Assembly (NCBI GenBank): GCA_035515515.1
Contig: DATJBC010000329.1
Span: 1-23,897 of the forward strand
From: DATJBC01 sp035515515
GTDB lineage: Bacteria > Actinomycetota > Acidimicrobiia > Acidimicrobiales > UBA8190
Direction of reading: 5' to 3'
Length of the DNA: 23,897 bases
Position numbers and translations under genes: made by a program. The notes under the pieces were generated by a model. That model was not told where the DNA came from and ran no database searches. It saw only the letters and a program-made list of their open reading frames with translations. Shown piece by piece: positions 7,891 through 15,056 of this stretch; position 1 is the first letter of the stretch, and each line of letters opens with the position of its first letter.

Positions 7891-7915
7891 AACAGGGCCC
7901 CAGGCCGGCAGGGTG

Positions 7916-8668
7916 TCAGTCGGCCGCGGCGGCGGCCAGGACCTCGTCGGGGGTGTCGAAGTTGGACCAGACGTTCTGGACGTCGTCGTGGTCGTCGAGG
8001 GCCTCGAGCAGACGCAGGACCTTGCGGACCTCGGACTCCTCGGTGACCGGCACCGTGGTGGAGGGCACCATGGCCAGCTCCGCCGTCTCGGCCGTCATGC
8101 CCGCCCCGTCGAGGGCGTCGCGCACGGCGGCCAGGTCGTGGGGCGCGCTGGTCACGAGCCAGTGGTCGCCCTCGTCGCTCACGTCCTCGGCCCCGGCCTC
8201 CACGGCCACGTCCACGATGGCGTCCTCGTCGATGCTCTTGGGCAGCGTGACCACGCCCTTGCGGGCGAACTGCCACCCCACGGCGCCGGGCTCGGCCATC
8301 GACCCGCCGTTCCTCGAGAAGACGTTGCGGACCTCGGCGCCGGTGCGGTTGCGGTTGTCGGTGAGGCACTCGACGATGATCGCCACGCCGCCGGGGGCAT
8401 ACCCCTCGTAGGAGACCTCCTCGTAGTGCACGCCCTCGAGCTCCCCGGTGCCCCGCTTGATGGCGCGCTCGATGGTGTCGAGAGGCACCGACGCGGCGCG
8501 CGCCTTCTCGAACATGGTCCGCAAGGTGGCGTTGGCGTTGATGTCGCCCCCACCCTCACGGGCCGCCACCTCGAGCTGGCGGATCACCTTGGCGAACACC
8601 TTGGCCCTGGCCTTGTCGACCGCCGCCTTGCGGTGCTTGGTCGTCGCCCACTTGGAATGGCCTGACAT
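7916..8668 (-). CDS. yebC: YebC/PmpR family protein
   Basis: This family has been described both as DNA-binding regulators (PmpR) and, more recently, as translation factors that help ribosomes through proline stretches. The 250 residues open with the hallmark MSGHSKWATTKHRK. The family's middle and C-terminal motifs follow: YEGYAPGGVAIIVECLTDN near 92 and NRTGAEVRNVFSRNGG near 111. Length and full co-linearity leave little doubt about the family. ATG at 8666-8668 is preceded by AAGGA at 9 bases. Only three bases separate it from the pdxT stop, so it is part of pdxS-pdxT-yebC. The same neighbourhood (pdxT, yebC, ruvC) is found in mycobacteria. Which of the two proposed roles applies here cannot be read from sequence. 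Confidence 0.93.
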   Translation of the reverse strand: MSGHSKWATTKHRKAAVDKARAKVFAKVIRQLEVAAREGGGDINANATLRTMFEKARAASVPLDTIERAIKRGTGELEGVHYEEVSYEGYAPGGVAIIVECLTDNRNRTGAEVRNVFSRNGGSMAEPGAVGWQFARKGVVTLPKSIDEDAIVDVAVEAGAEDVSDEGDHWLVTSAPHDLAAVRDALDGAGMTAETAELAMVPSTTVPVTEESEVRKVLRLLEALDDHDDVQNVWSNFDTPDEVLAAAAAD

Positions 8669-8671
8669 GCT

Positions 8672-9322
8672 CTACCGTCCTTGTCCCTCGTGACGCCCGT
8701 GGCCGCCCTGTGCGCCACGGGCCTCGATCATCGACGCGAACAACCGGTGCAGGCGCCGGTCCGTGGTGAGCTCGGGATGGAAGGCCGACACGAGCACCGC
8801 GCCCTGCCGGCACAGCACGGGCCGCGCCGGCGCGCCCCGCTCGTCGTCGGGCCCGGGGCCCAGCGTGGCGAGCACCTCGACGCCCGCGCCGACGGACTCC
8901 ACCTGCGGGGCCCGGATGAACACGGCATGGAGCGGCTCCTCCCCGAGCACCGGCACCTCGAGGTCGCACTCGAAGGACTCGAGCTGCCGGCCGAAGCCGT
9001 TGCGGCGCACGGTGATGTCGACGGCGCCGTAGCAGCGCTGGTCGGCGCGCCCCCCGTGCGCCGTCACCGCCAACAGGATCATCCCCGCGCACGTCCCCAG
9101 CACGGGCAGGCCGGCGGCGATCTCCTTGGCCAGCGGGTCGGCGAGGCCCGACGACTCCAGGAGCATGGACATGGTGGTGGACTCCCCGCCCGGGAGGACG
9201 ATGCCGTCCATCCCTGCCAGGTCGTCGGGACGTCGCACCGGGTGGGCTGCGACGCCGATGTCGCTCAGCGCGACGCCGTGCTCGGCGACGTCACCTTGGA
9301 CGGCCAGGATGCCGACGTCCAC
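8672..9322 (-). CDS. pdxT: Pyridoxal 5'-phosphate synthase glutaminase subunit PdxT
   Basis: PdxT hydrolyses glutamine and channels ammonia to PdxS for direct synthesis of pyridoxal 5'-phosphate. The 216 residues start VGILAVQGDVAEH. PGGESTT at 44-50, the nucleophile loop GTCAGM with C78, and the FHPELT motif with H182 and E184 complete the class I glutamine amidotransferase triad. The family is usually about 190-200 residues; the extra residues form a Gly/His/Arg C-terminus. The GTG at 9320-9322 is preceded by GAGG at 9 bases. The pdxS stop is 36 bases upstream and yebC starts three bases after the stop. Confidence 0.94.
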   Translation of the reverse strand: MDVGILAVQGDVAEHGVALSDIGVAAHPVRRPDDLAGMDGIVLPGGESTTMSMLLESSGLADPLAKEIAAGLPVLGTCAGMILLAVTAHGGRADQRCYGAVDITVRRNGFGRQLESFECDLEVPVLGEEPLHAVFIRAPQVESVGAGVEVLATLGPGPDDERGAPARPVLCRQGAVLVSAFHPELTTDRRLHRLFASMIEARGAQGGHGRHEGQGR

Positions 9323-9358
9323 CTGGGGGCACCTCGGCCGTCGCGCGGGCCATCGGCC

Positions 9359-10243
9359 CTACCACCCGCGGTCGGCCAGGCGCTGCTCGAGCGCCGACTC
9401 CTCGATGCCCGGCATCGAGGCGCCCAGCCCGCGGCTGACCTTGGCCACGATCTGCGCGTCCTCGTAGTGGGTGGTCGCCTCCACGATGGCGCGGGCCCGG
9501 CGGGCGGGGTCCTCGCTCTTGAAGATCCCCGAGCCGACGAACACGGCCTGGGCCCCCAGCTGCATCACGAGGGCGGCGTCGGCGGGGGTGGCGATGCCCC
9601 CGGCGCAGAACAGCGGCACCGGCAGGGCACCGGCCTCCGCCACCTCCTGGACCAGGTCGATGGGGGCCGCCAGCCGCTTGGCCCAGGCGTAGCGCTCGGC
9701 GGCGTCCGCCTGGGTCAGCGCCCCGATGTCCCCCAGGATCGATCGAAGGTGGCGGACGGCCTCGACGATGTTGCCCGTGCCGGCCTCACCCTTGGAGCGG
9801 ATCATGGCGGCGCCCTCGGAGATGCGGCGCAGCGCCTCACCCAGGTTGGTGGCCCCGCACACGAACGGGACGCGAAACGCCCGCTTGTCGATGTGGTGCG
9901 CCTCGTCGGCCGGCGTGAGCACCTCGCTCTCGTCGATGAAGTCGACGTCCAACGCCTCGAGCACCTGCGCCTCGGCGAAGTGCCCGATGCGGGCCTTGGC
10001 CATGACGGGGATCGTGACGGCCCGCTGGATCTCCTCGATGAGCGCGGGGTCGCTCATGCGGGCCACGCCGCCTTGGGCGCGGATGTCGGCCGGGACGCGC
10101 TCGAGCGCCATCACCGACACCGCCCCGGCGTCCTCGGCGATGCGCGCGTGCTCGGCCGTGACGACGTCCATGATCACGCCGCCCCGGAGCATGTCGGCCA
10201 GGCCCCGCTTGACCGTGAACGTCCCCGTGCGCCTCTCCGCCAT
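9359..10243 (-). CDS. pdxS: Pyridoxal 5'-phosphate synthase lyase subunit PdxS
   Basis: PdxS is the (beta/alpha)8 dodecameric subunit that condenses ribose 5-phosphate, glyceraldehyde 3-phosphate and PdxT-derived ammonia into pyridoxal 5'-phosphate. The 294 residues are full family length. Visible are D26 (GGVIMDVV), the lysine K83 in PVMAKARIGH that forms the substrate Schiff base, the second lysine K151 in MIRSKGEAGTGN, and the C-terminal phosphate-binding FCAGGIATPADAA and FVGSGIFKS segments. ATG at 10241-10243 has no Shine-Dalgarno but has TAGACT 6 bases upstream, suggesting a leaderless message. First gene of pdxS-pdxT-yebC. Confidence 0.96.
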   Translation of the reverse strand: MAERRTGTFTVKRGLADMLRGGVIMDVVTAEHARIAEDAGAVSVMALERVPADIRAQGGVARMSDPALIEEIQRAVTIPVMAKARIGHFAEAQVLEALDVDFIDESEVLTPADEAHHIDKRAFRVPFVCGATNLGEALRRISEGAAMIRSKGEAGTGNIVEAVRHLRSILGDIGALTQADAAERYAWAKRLAAPIDLVQEVAEAGALPVPLFCAGGIATPADAALVMQLGAQAVFVGSGIFKSEDPARRARAIVEATTHYEDAQIVAKVSRGLGASMPGIEESALEQRLADRGW

Positions 10244-10249
10244 GGAGGC

Positions 10250-10255
10250 AGTCTA
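10250..10255 (-). promoter_or_regulatory. Putative -10 box for leaderless pdxS transcript
   Basis: TAGACT on the minus strand lies 6 bases before the pdxS ATG and fits TAnnnT, placing the start site at the A of ATG. No ribosome-binding site is visible, which agrees with leaderless initiation. Confidence 0.5.
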
Positions 10256-10268
10256 CCCGGCACCCTGC

Positions 10269-10284
10269 GGCCCCTCCCGGGGCC
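10269..10284. terminator. Hairpin after the M48 protease gene
   Basis: A perfect 6-bp stem (GGCCCC / GGGGCC) with a TCCC loop lies between the M48 gene stop and the pdxS promoter, in a 91-base gap. No T-tract is present. It may separate the two transcripts. Confidence 0.35.
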
Positions 10285-10334
10285 GATGCCCCCGTGCGGG
10301 CCCCGTCCCGCCTCGGGCGCGGGGTCGGGGCGGC

Positions 10335-11717
10335 TCAGGCCTCGTCGAGCGCGGCCACCCGGGCGGCGGGCGCGTCGAGCTCCCCCACCGCCTCGGCGCG
10401 CATGACCGAGGCGTCGGCCGTCTCGGGCAGGGCCACGGTCCACAGCCACCTCGTGGTGCGGGCCACCGGGCCCCGCTCGAGGGGCGACCCGGCGCGGGGC
10501 ACGGGGCCCCCGGCCATGGCCAGGAGCGCGTCACGGAGCCCGGGCGGGTAGCGGGTCACGGCCACGGCCAGGGTGTCGGTGCGCAGCTCGCGGCCCCGGC
10601 CCGCCAGGCTGTGCACCACGCCGGACACGGGCAGGAACGCGCTGAAGGGGAGCAGCACGGCCGCCGCCATGGTGGCCGGCGCGATGTCACCGCGTTTGAC
10701 GTGGACGAGCTCGTGGGCGAGCACCGCCTCGAGCGCCACGGGGTCCAGGGACTCGAGCAGCCCGGTCGTGACCACGAGCGTGGCGGCGTCCGGCTTGCGA
10801 CCGAGCGCCAGCGCCTGACGGGCGTCGTCGTCGATCACCACGATGTCGGGGAGCTCGACGCCCATCGACGCGCACAGGCCGTCCACCAGGTTGTCGGCGC
10901 GCGCCAGCTCGGCGTCGTCGCCGTCGCGCACGCCCAGCGACCGCAGCACGATGCCGGTGGCGCGCCGCCACGCCGCCGTCCACATCACGAGCCCCACCAC
11001 CACCCCCACGACGACGCCGACGAGCGCCCCGCCGGCCGCGGCTCCCGCCGCGGCGGCTACGACCAGCACCACCACCGCCGGTGCGGCCGCGATGGCCAGC
11101 GCCCGGCGGCGGTTGTGGTGGAGCTCGCCCGTGTCGCCGCGCGTCCCGCGCAGCTCCGGCACGGGCACCGTCTCGGCCAGGGGCGCGGCGCGCACGCCCT
11201 CGGTCTCGGTGCGGCGGCCGTCGCGGGCCCGACCGGCCCCGGCCCCGCCGCCCCCGTGCCGGGCCCGTCCCCCGGCCGCGGCGCCCGAGCCGCGCCCGCC
11301 CCCGGAGCGGCCCCGGCCCCCTCGCCCGCCACCGCCACCACGGCCGCCGCCGCCACCGCCGGCTCCGCCCCGGCCGCCGCCGCGGCCCGAGCCGCCCTTC
11401 CCGGCGCCGCCGCCGGCGCGCGCCGCGGGGCTGGCCTTCTGCCCCGACCCGCCCCGGCCCTGACCCCCCTGCCCCTGGCGGTCCCGGCCCTGCCCGGGAG
11501 CGGGCTTGGCGCCGGCGCCCCGGCCGGCGGCCCCCTGGGCGCCGGCCCCAGCTGCTCCCGACGCGGCCGCGCCGCCCGGGCGGGTGGCGTTGGACGAGCC
11601 GCGGCCGCGCCGGCGCCGCCGGTTGCGCGAGCCCGAGCCCCCTCCCCCGCCGCCTCCCGCAGGTGATCCGCCCTCGGGCCGCGGGGCGCCGCCGGTCGGG
11701 TCCGAAGGATCGGTCAT
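10335..11717 (-). CDS. HtpX-like M48 membrane metalloprotease with RGG-rich N-terminus
   Basis: Predicted zinc endopeptidase of the inner membrane, of the type that degrades damaged membrane proteins. The 460 residues fall into two parts. Residues 1 to about 175 are Gly/Arg/Ala-rich with many RGG and GRG units. The recognisable protease follows: two hydrophobic segments at about 205-228 and 230-250, the zinc motif HELVH at 335-339, another hydrophobic stretch near 348-368, and RELRTD at 376-381, where E377 fits the third zinc ligand. The TRYPPGLRDAL stretch is also typical of M48B proteins. HtpX proteins are usually about 290 residues, so the head is extra. The ATG at 11715-11717 has TACACT 9 bases upstream. 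Substrate unknown; in mycobacteria a different gene set separates pimA from pdxS. Confidence 0.82.
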   Translation of the reverse strand: MTDPSDPTGGAPRPEGGSPAGGGGGGGSGSRNRRRRRGRGSSNATRPGGAAASGAAGAGAQGAAGRGAGAKPAPGQGRDRQGQGGQGRGGSGQKASPAARAGGGAGKGGSGRGGGRGGAGGGGGGRGGGGGRGGRGRSGGGRGSGAAAGGRARHGGGGAGAGRARDGRRTETEGVRAAPLAETVPVPELRGTRGDTGELHHNRRRALAIAAAPAVVVLVVAAAAGAAAGGALVGVVVGVVVGLVMWTAAWRRATGIVLRSLGVRDGDDAELARADNLVDGLCASMGVELPDIVVIDDDARQALALGRKPDAATLVVTTGLLESLDPVALEAVLAHELVHVKRGDIAPATMAAAVLLPFSAFLPVSGVVHSLAGRGRELRTDTLAVAVTRYPPGLRDALLAMAGGPVPRAGSPLERGPVARTTRWLWTVALPETADASVMRAEAVGELDAPAARVAALDEA

Positions 11718-11726
11718 CGGTGTCGC

Positions 11727-11732
11727 AGTGTA
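11727..11732 (-). promoter_or_regulatory. Putative -10 box for the M48 protease gene
   Basis: TACACT on the minus strand lies 9 bases upstream of the ATG and fits TAnnnT. Transcription would start only about two bases before the start codon, so the message would be nearly leaderless. This box supports use of the long Gly/Arg-rich start. Confidence 0.4.
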
Positions 11733-11781
11733 CGGCCCGCCCCGCGGCCCGCCCGGCCGGGCGCCCCCCGGACGCCTCGCG

Positions 11782-12894
11782 TCATGGCCCCGGCGAGCGC
11801 GCCACCCGCCGGTAGACCTCGACGTAGCGCGCCGCCACCCGGGGCATCGACCACCGCGCGGCGTGGGCGGCCGCCGCGTCCAGGGCGGCCGGCGCGCAGC
11901 GGCCCGTGGCGGCGGCGGCGTCGGCGGTGACCGAGGCGAGCGCCGTGGCCCACGCCCCGACGTCGCCGGCGGGCACCAGCACGCCGTGGCCGTCGACCAC
12001 CGCCGCGTAGCCGGGGATGTCGCTCGCCACCACGGCGGTGCGCGCCGCCATGGCCTCGAGCAGCACGACCCCGAAGGACTCGCCGCCCACCGACGGCGCG
12101 CACAGGGCGTGGGCGCCGGCCAGCCGGGCCGCCAGCGCGTCGTCGCCCACCCGCCCCAGCCACGCCAGCCGGGGGCCGGCGGGGTGGCGCCGGCGCAGCC
12201 GCTCGGTGTCCGGCCCCTCCCCCGCCACCCACAGCGTCGGGCCGTCGGGGCCGAGGGCCGCCGCCGCGGCGAGCAGGACCGACAGCCCCTTGCGGGGCTC
12301 GTGGCGGCCCACGAACAGCACCGTGGGCCCCTCGGTGGGCCAGGGGGTGGCCGCCAGGAGCCGGCGCGTGTCGATGCCGTTGCCCACGATCTCGTAGGGC
12401 GCGCCGTCGCCGAGCACCGACGCCGCCGTGGCCGCCGCCTCCTCGGACACCGCGCAGCGCGCCGCCAGCCGCTGTGCCGCGCCCCGTGCCACCCGCCCGA
12501 GCGCCCGGTAGCCGGGCCCGGCGCCGGCGCGGTGGAAGGTCCCCACCATGGGGAGCGAACAGCGCACCAGGCAGGCGAGCCCGGGGCCGGGGACCAGGGG
12601 CTCGTGGAGGTGCAGCACCTCGAAGCCGCCCCCGCGCACGGCGTCCAGCGCCGTGCGGACCGCGCCCGGCGACAGCGCCACGGGCGCCACCGAGCCGTTG
12701 GCCGGCACCGCGATGGCGCGTCCCAGGCGCACCAGATCCGGCCCGTCGGGCCCGAGGTCGGTGCCTTCGTCCGCGGGCGCCAGCACGACCACGTCGTGGC
12801 CGTCGTGGCGCAGCGCGGCGGCCAGCCCCGTCACCTGCCCCTGCACGCCGCCGGGCGCGCTCAGGCTGTAGGGACAGAGCATCGCCACGCGCAC
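11782..12894 (-). CDS. pimA: PimA-like GT4 glycosyltransferase (phosphatidylinositol mannosyltransferase)
   Basis: Probably transfers mannose from GDP-mannose to phosphatidylinositol, the first step of phosphatidylinositol mannoside synthesis, at the inner face of the membrane. The 370 residues start with the PimA hallmark MLCPYSLSAPGGVQGQV. GTFHRAG with H121 matches the catalytic histidine region of PimA. The donor site includes VGRHEPRKGL (R197, K202) and the GT4 E-x7-E motif at E272/E280 (ESFGVVLLE). GTG at 12892-12894 has GGGGG upstream; another GTG and an ATG follow within six codons. Adjacent genes for a PatA-like acyltransferase and a CDP-alcohol phosphotransferase form the mycobacterial-type PIM cluster, which is the main reason for preferring PimA over a generic GT4. 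Headgroup specificity is inferred. Confidence 0.83.
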   Translation of the reverse strand: MRVAMLCPYSLSAPGGVQGQVTGLAAALRHDGHDVVVLAPADEGTDLGPDGPDLVRLGRAIAVPANGSVAPVALSPGAVRTALDAVRGGGFEVLHLHEPLVPGPGLACLVRCSLPMVGTFHRAGAGPGYRALGRVARGAAQRLAARCAVSEEAAATAASVLGDGAPYEIVGNGIDTRRLLAATPWPTEGPTVLFVGRHEPRKGLSVLLAAAAALGPDGPTLWVAGEGPDTERLRRRHPAGPRLAWLGRVGDDALAARLAGAHALCAPSVGGESFGVVLLEAMAARTAVVASDIPGYAAVVDGHGVLVPAGDVGAWATALASVTADAAAATGRCAPAALDAAAAHAARWSMPRVAARYVEVYRRVARSPGP

Positions 12895-12909
12895 CGAGGC
12901 CCCCGGCGA

Positions 12910-13863
12910 TCAGGACGAGGGGCCGGGCGCGTCCTTGCCCGCCGCCCCGGCAGCCAGCCGGTCGCTCGGCCAGTTGGGCTGGAAGAGGTGCCACTGGTCG
13001 GGGGCGCGGCGGATGAGCTTCTCGAGCGCGCAGGCGATCGACTGGGTGACCCGGGTGACGTCCGCCCGCAGCGACCCCGTGCGCTCGCTGGGCACGGGCG
13101 GGAGGATCACGGCGTAGTGCTCGCGCCCCGGGCCGCTGTACACCGCGGTGGGCAGGATCATCGCTCCCGTGCGCAGGGCGAGGGTCGCCGGGCCGCCGGG
13201 GAGCGTCGTGCGCTCACCGAAGAACTCCACCTCCACGCCGTTGCCGAGCAGGTCGCGGTCGCACAGCAGCCCCACGAGCTTGCCGGCGCGCAGCGTGCGC
13301 AGGAGCGTGGCGCTGGCGTCGGGACCGAGCTCGACGATGGTGAGGCCGAGGGCCTCGCGCTGGCCCACGAACCAGTCGTACATGGCACGCGGCTGCAGCG
13401 GCTCTGCCACGCTCGTCATGGGGTAGCCCTGCAGGGTGAGCCACGCGCCGCCCCACTCCCAGCTGCCGATGTGGGGCAGCGCCATGATCACGCCGTCGCC
13501 CGCCGCCATGCCCGCCACGAGATGCTCGTGGCCCTCTTCCACCCACATCCGGTCGGCCACCACGTCGGGCGGCACGGCGGGCAGCCGGGCGCCCTCCAGC
13601 CAGTAGCGCGCGTAATTGAGAAAGGCGCGCCGGGTCCACGACCGGATCTCGGCTTCGGTCAGGCCCGTCCCCAACACCCGCCGCAGGTGCCGGGCGTACA
13701 TGGCCTGGGATTCGCCCCGGAACCCGGTGAGGGCCAGGCCCACCACCGCCGCCGCCGCGGCGGCCACGGGCTCGGGCAGCTTCTGCATGGCCGTGCCCAG
13801 CGACCGGTAGGCGAGGTACGACGCCCAGGCGCGTCCGTCCGCGGGCTCGGGTACGCCGGACAC
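12910..13863 (-). CDS. PatA/LpxL-like acyltransferase (phosphatidylinositol mannoside acyltransferase)
   Basis: Member of the LpxL/HtrB acyltransferase superfamily. In mycobacteria the gene at this position (PatA) acylates the mannose of PIM using acyl-CoA. The 317 residues carry the H-x4-E catalytic motif at H131-E136 (HIGSWE), the CDRDLLGNGVEVEFFG stretch near 201, and the C-terminal PDQWHLFQPNWP motif seen in the family. Hydrophobic residues at about 31-48 suggest membrane association. The GTG at 13861-13863 is the only reasonable start; it lacks an obvious Shine-Dalgarno, so expression probably depends on the pgsA message. It lies 33 bases after pgsA and 15 bases before pimA, in the order pgsA-patA-pimA. 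Acceptor identity is inferred from context. Confidence 0.85.
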   Translation of the reverse strand: MSGVPEPADGRAWASYLAYRSLGTAMQKLPEPVAAAAAAVVGLALTGFRGESQAMYARHLRRVLGTGLTEAEIRSWTRRAFLNYARYWLEGARLPAVPPDVVADRMWVEEGHEHLVAGMAAGDGVIMALPHIGSWEWGGAWLTLQGYPMTSVAEPLQPRAMYDWFVGQREALGLTIVELGPDASATLLRTLRAGKLVGLLCDRDLLGNGVEVEFFGERTTLPGGPATLALRTGAMILPTAVYSGPGREHYAVILPPVPSERTGSLRADVTRVTQSIACALEKLIRRAPDQWHLFQPNWPSDRLAAGAAGKDAPGPSS

Positions 13864-13896
13864 GGCGGGCGGCGACGGAGGGGCGGGGGGCGCCGC

Positions 13897-14832
13897 TCAG
13901 GCCCCGCGCGAGCTCGGACGGCGGGCGCGCGAGGTGGACCGGGCGGCGCGGCGGTCGCGCCAGATGCGCCCCGACCGGCTGGAGGGAGCGCCGGCCCGTC
14001 GTGCACGCCAGCGCTCCGACGGGGTGGCGGCGCGACGCGGGGAGCCGACACGGGCCCCGAGCACGTCGCGCTGGGCGCGGGCCTCGCGCCACGCCTTCCA
14101 GCGCGAGTCCACCCGGCCCTGGCCCCAGCGGGCCAGGGGGCGGCGCATCCCCTCGAGCTCGGGCAGGCCCTCGCCGGCGACGCCGCCGGCCGACGCCACG
14201 GACCCGGCCCGCGTCCACACGGGACGCACGGCCGGCGGCGGGCCCTCCGCCGCCTTCCACACGGACACGAAGCGGCCCACGGCGGTGGCGGAGATCAACC
14301 CGAAGAAGACCCACAGGGCGGGGACGAAGGCGGAGGCCGACACGGCGCCGGCCACGAAGCACCCTCCGAGGAGGATGAAGCGCTCGGCGCGCTCCATGAG
14401 CCCCCCGGTGGCCGACAGCCCGAGCAGCTCGGCCTTGGCCCGCTGGTACGAGATCAGCGACGTCACGGCCACGATGGACAACGGCAGCAGCACCATCTCG
14501 CCGTGGTGCCGTGCCGCCAGGTACCACGCCACCCCACCGAGCAACAGGGCGTCGGCGATGCGGTCGGCCACCGAGTCGAAGAACGCCCCCCGCACCGAGG
14601 CCCGCCCCGAGGCCTTGGCCACGGGGCCGTCGAAGAGGTCCGGCAGTCCCGTGGGGAAGAGCATGATGACGCCCCACACCAGGTGGCCCGACCCGACGAC
14701 GAAGGCCGTCACCACCGCCATGGCCAGCCCGAAGACGGTCAACACGTCGGCGGTGACTCCCATCCGCACCAGCGTGGCGCCGACGGGCTTCGTCGTGCGG
14801 TCCACTGCGTCGCGCCAGCGGCCGTCAAACAT
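13897..14832 (-). CDS. pgsA: CDP-alcohol phosphatidyltransferase, probable phosphatidylinositol phosphate synthase, with basic tail
   Basis: Integral membrane enzyme that joins CDP-diacylglycerol to an alcohol; from its neighbours probably myo-inositol phosphate, giving phosphatidylinositol phosphate. The family motif D-x2-D-G-x2-A-R-x8-G-x3-D-x3-D is present as D65, D68, G69, A72, G82, D86, D90. The arginine position holds K73, which is odd. Several hydrophobic segments follow up to about residue 205. The 311 residues exceed the usual 200-220; the last 100 or so are rich in Arg, Ser and Ala and look disordered. ATG at 14830-14832 has GGAGGA at 8 bases, the best ribosome site in the window. 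TAAACT further upstream gives a promoter. The frame also runs open upstream, but without homology. Confidence 0.83.
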   Translation of the reverse strand: MFDGRWRDAVDRTTKPVGATLVRMGVTADVLTVFGLAMAVVTAFVVGSGHLVWGVIMLFPTGLPDLFDGPVAKASGRASVRGAFFDSVADRIADALLLGGVAWYLAARHHGEMVLLPLSIVAVTSLISYQRAKAELLGLSATGGLMERAERFILLGGCFVAGAVSASAFVPALWVFFGLISATAVGRFVSVWKAAEGPPPAVRPVWTRAGSVASAGGVAGEGLPELEGMRRPLARWGQGRVDSRWKAWREARAQRDVLGARVGSPRRAATPSERWRARRAGAPSSRSGRIWRDRRAARSTSRARRPSSRGA

Positions 14833-14863
14833 GGGTGAATTCCTCCGCGGGGGTTCCACTAAA

Positions 14864-14869
14864 AGTTTA
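14864..14869 (-). promoter_or_regulatory. Putative -10 box of pgsA-patA-pimA
   Basis: TAAACT on the minus strand sits in the most AT-rich spot of the divergent pgsA/EF-G-like gap. It gives a leader of about 25 bases that contains the GGAGGA ribosome site at 14841-14846. No good -35 is seen. Confidence 0.5.
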
Positions 14870-14893
14870 CCACCGGCCCCTTCGCACTCTCCT

Positions 14894-14955
14894 GACCGTC
14901 CCGGCCTGGCCGTCGGGGCCCGACGGTCCGGGCCCGACCGTCCCGGACGGTCGGG
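14894..14955. repeat. Cluster of GACCGTC-type palindromes between divergent promoters
   Basis: Two near-perfect palindromes occur in tandem: CCGTCGGG-G-CCCGACGG at 14910-14926 and CCCGACCGTCC-C-GGACGGTCGGG at 14933-14955. The 11-base unit GACCGTCCCGG is also directly repeated at 14894 and 14936. Spacing and symmetry look like operator sites for a dimeric regulator acting on both divergent promoters. Strong RNA hairpins, or a terminator, are the alternative. Confidence 0.55.
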
Positions 14956-14997
14956 GCGCACCCGGGGGTCGCCCGGGCTGAACCGATCGGGCGCCGG

Positions 14998-15003
14998 TAG
15001 GCT
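14998..15003 (+). promoter_or_regulatory. Putative -10 box of the EF-G-like gene
   Basis: TAGGCT within CCGGTAGGCTGC fits TAnnnT and leaves a leader of about 45 bases carrying GGGAGG at 15043-15048. It is the only such box before the gene on this strand. Confidence 0.45.
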
Positions 15004-15056
15004 GCGCTCCGCAGCGGCCGCACGCCGAGGGAACTCGAGGGAGGGAGGTGCGCGGG

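Larger units (their letters stand above)
7608..7915. other. 308-base gap between yebC and ruvC with three hairpins
   Basis: No convincing gene is present; short open frames here show no family resemblance and lack strong third-position GC. Three perfect stems can be read: GGCCGG/CCGGCC at 7737-7752, CCCGCCA/TGGCGGG at 7788-7804, and GGCGGGC/GCCCGCC at 7875-7890. A less GC-rich patch (CATAAACACTTGTCC) lies near 7830-7845. The stem nearest yebC could end the pdxS-pdxT-yebC transcript. The rest may be ruvC upstream region or an untranslated RNA. Confidence 0.4.

Noticed and set aside
11506..14838. A 1110-codon open frame on the plus strand
   Set aside because: It is antisense to pimA, patA-like and pgsA, with Arg/Gly/His-rich composition and no family resemblance; a GC-rich shadow frame.
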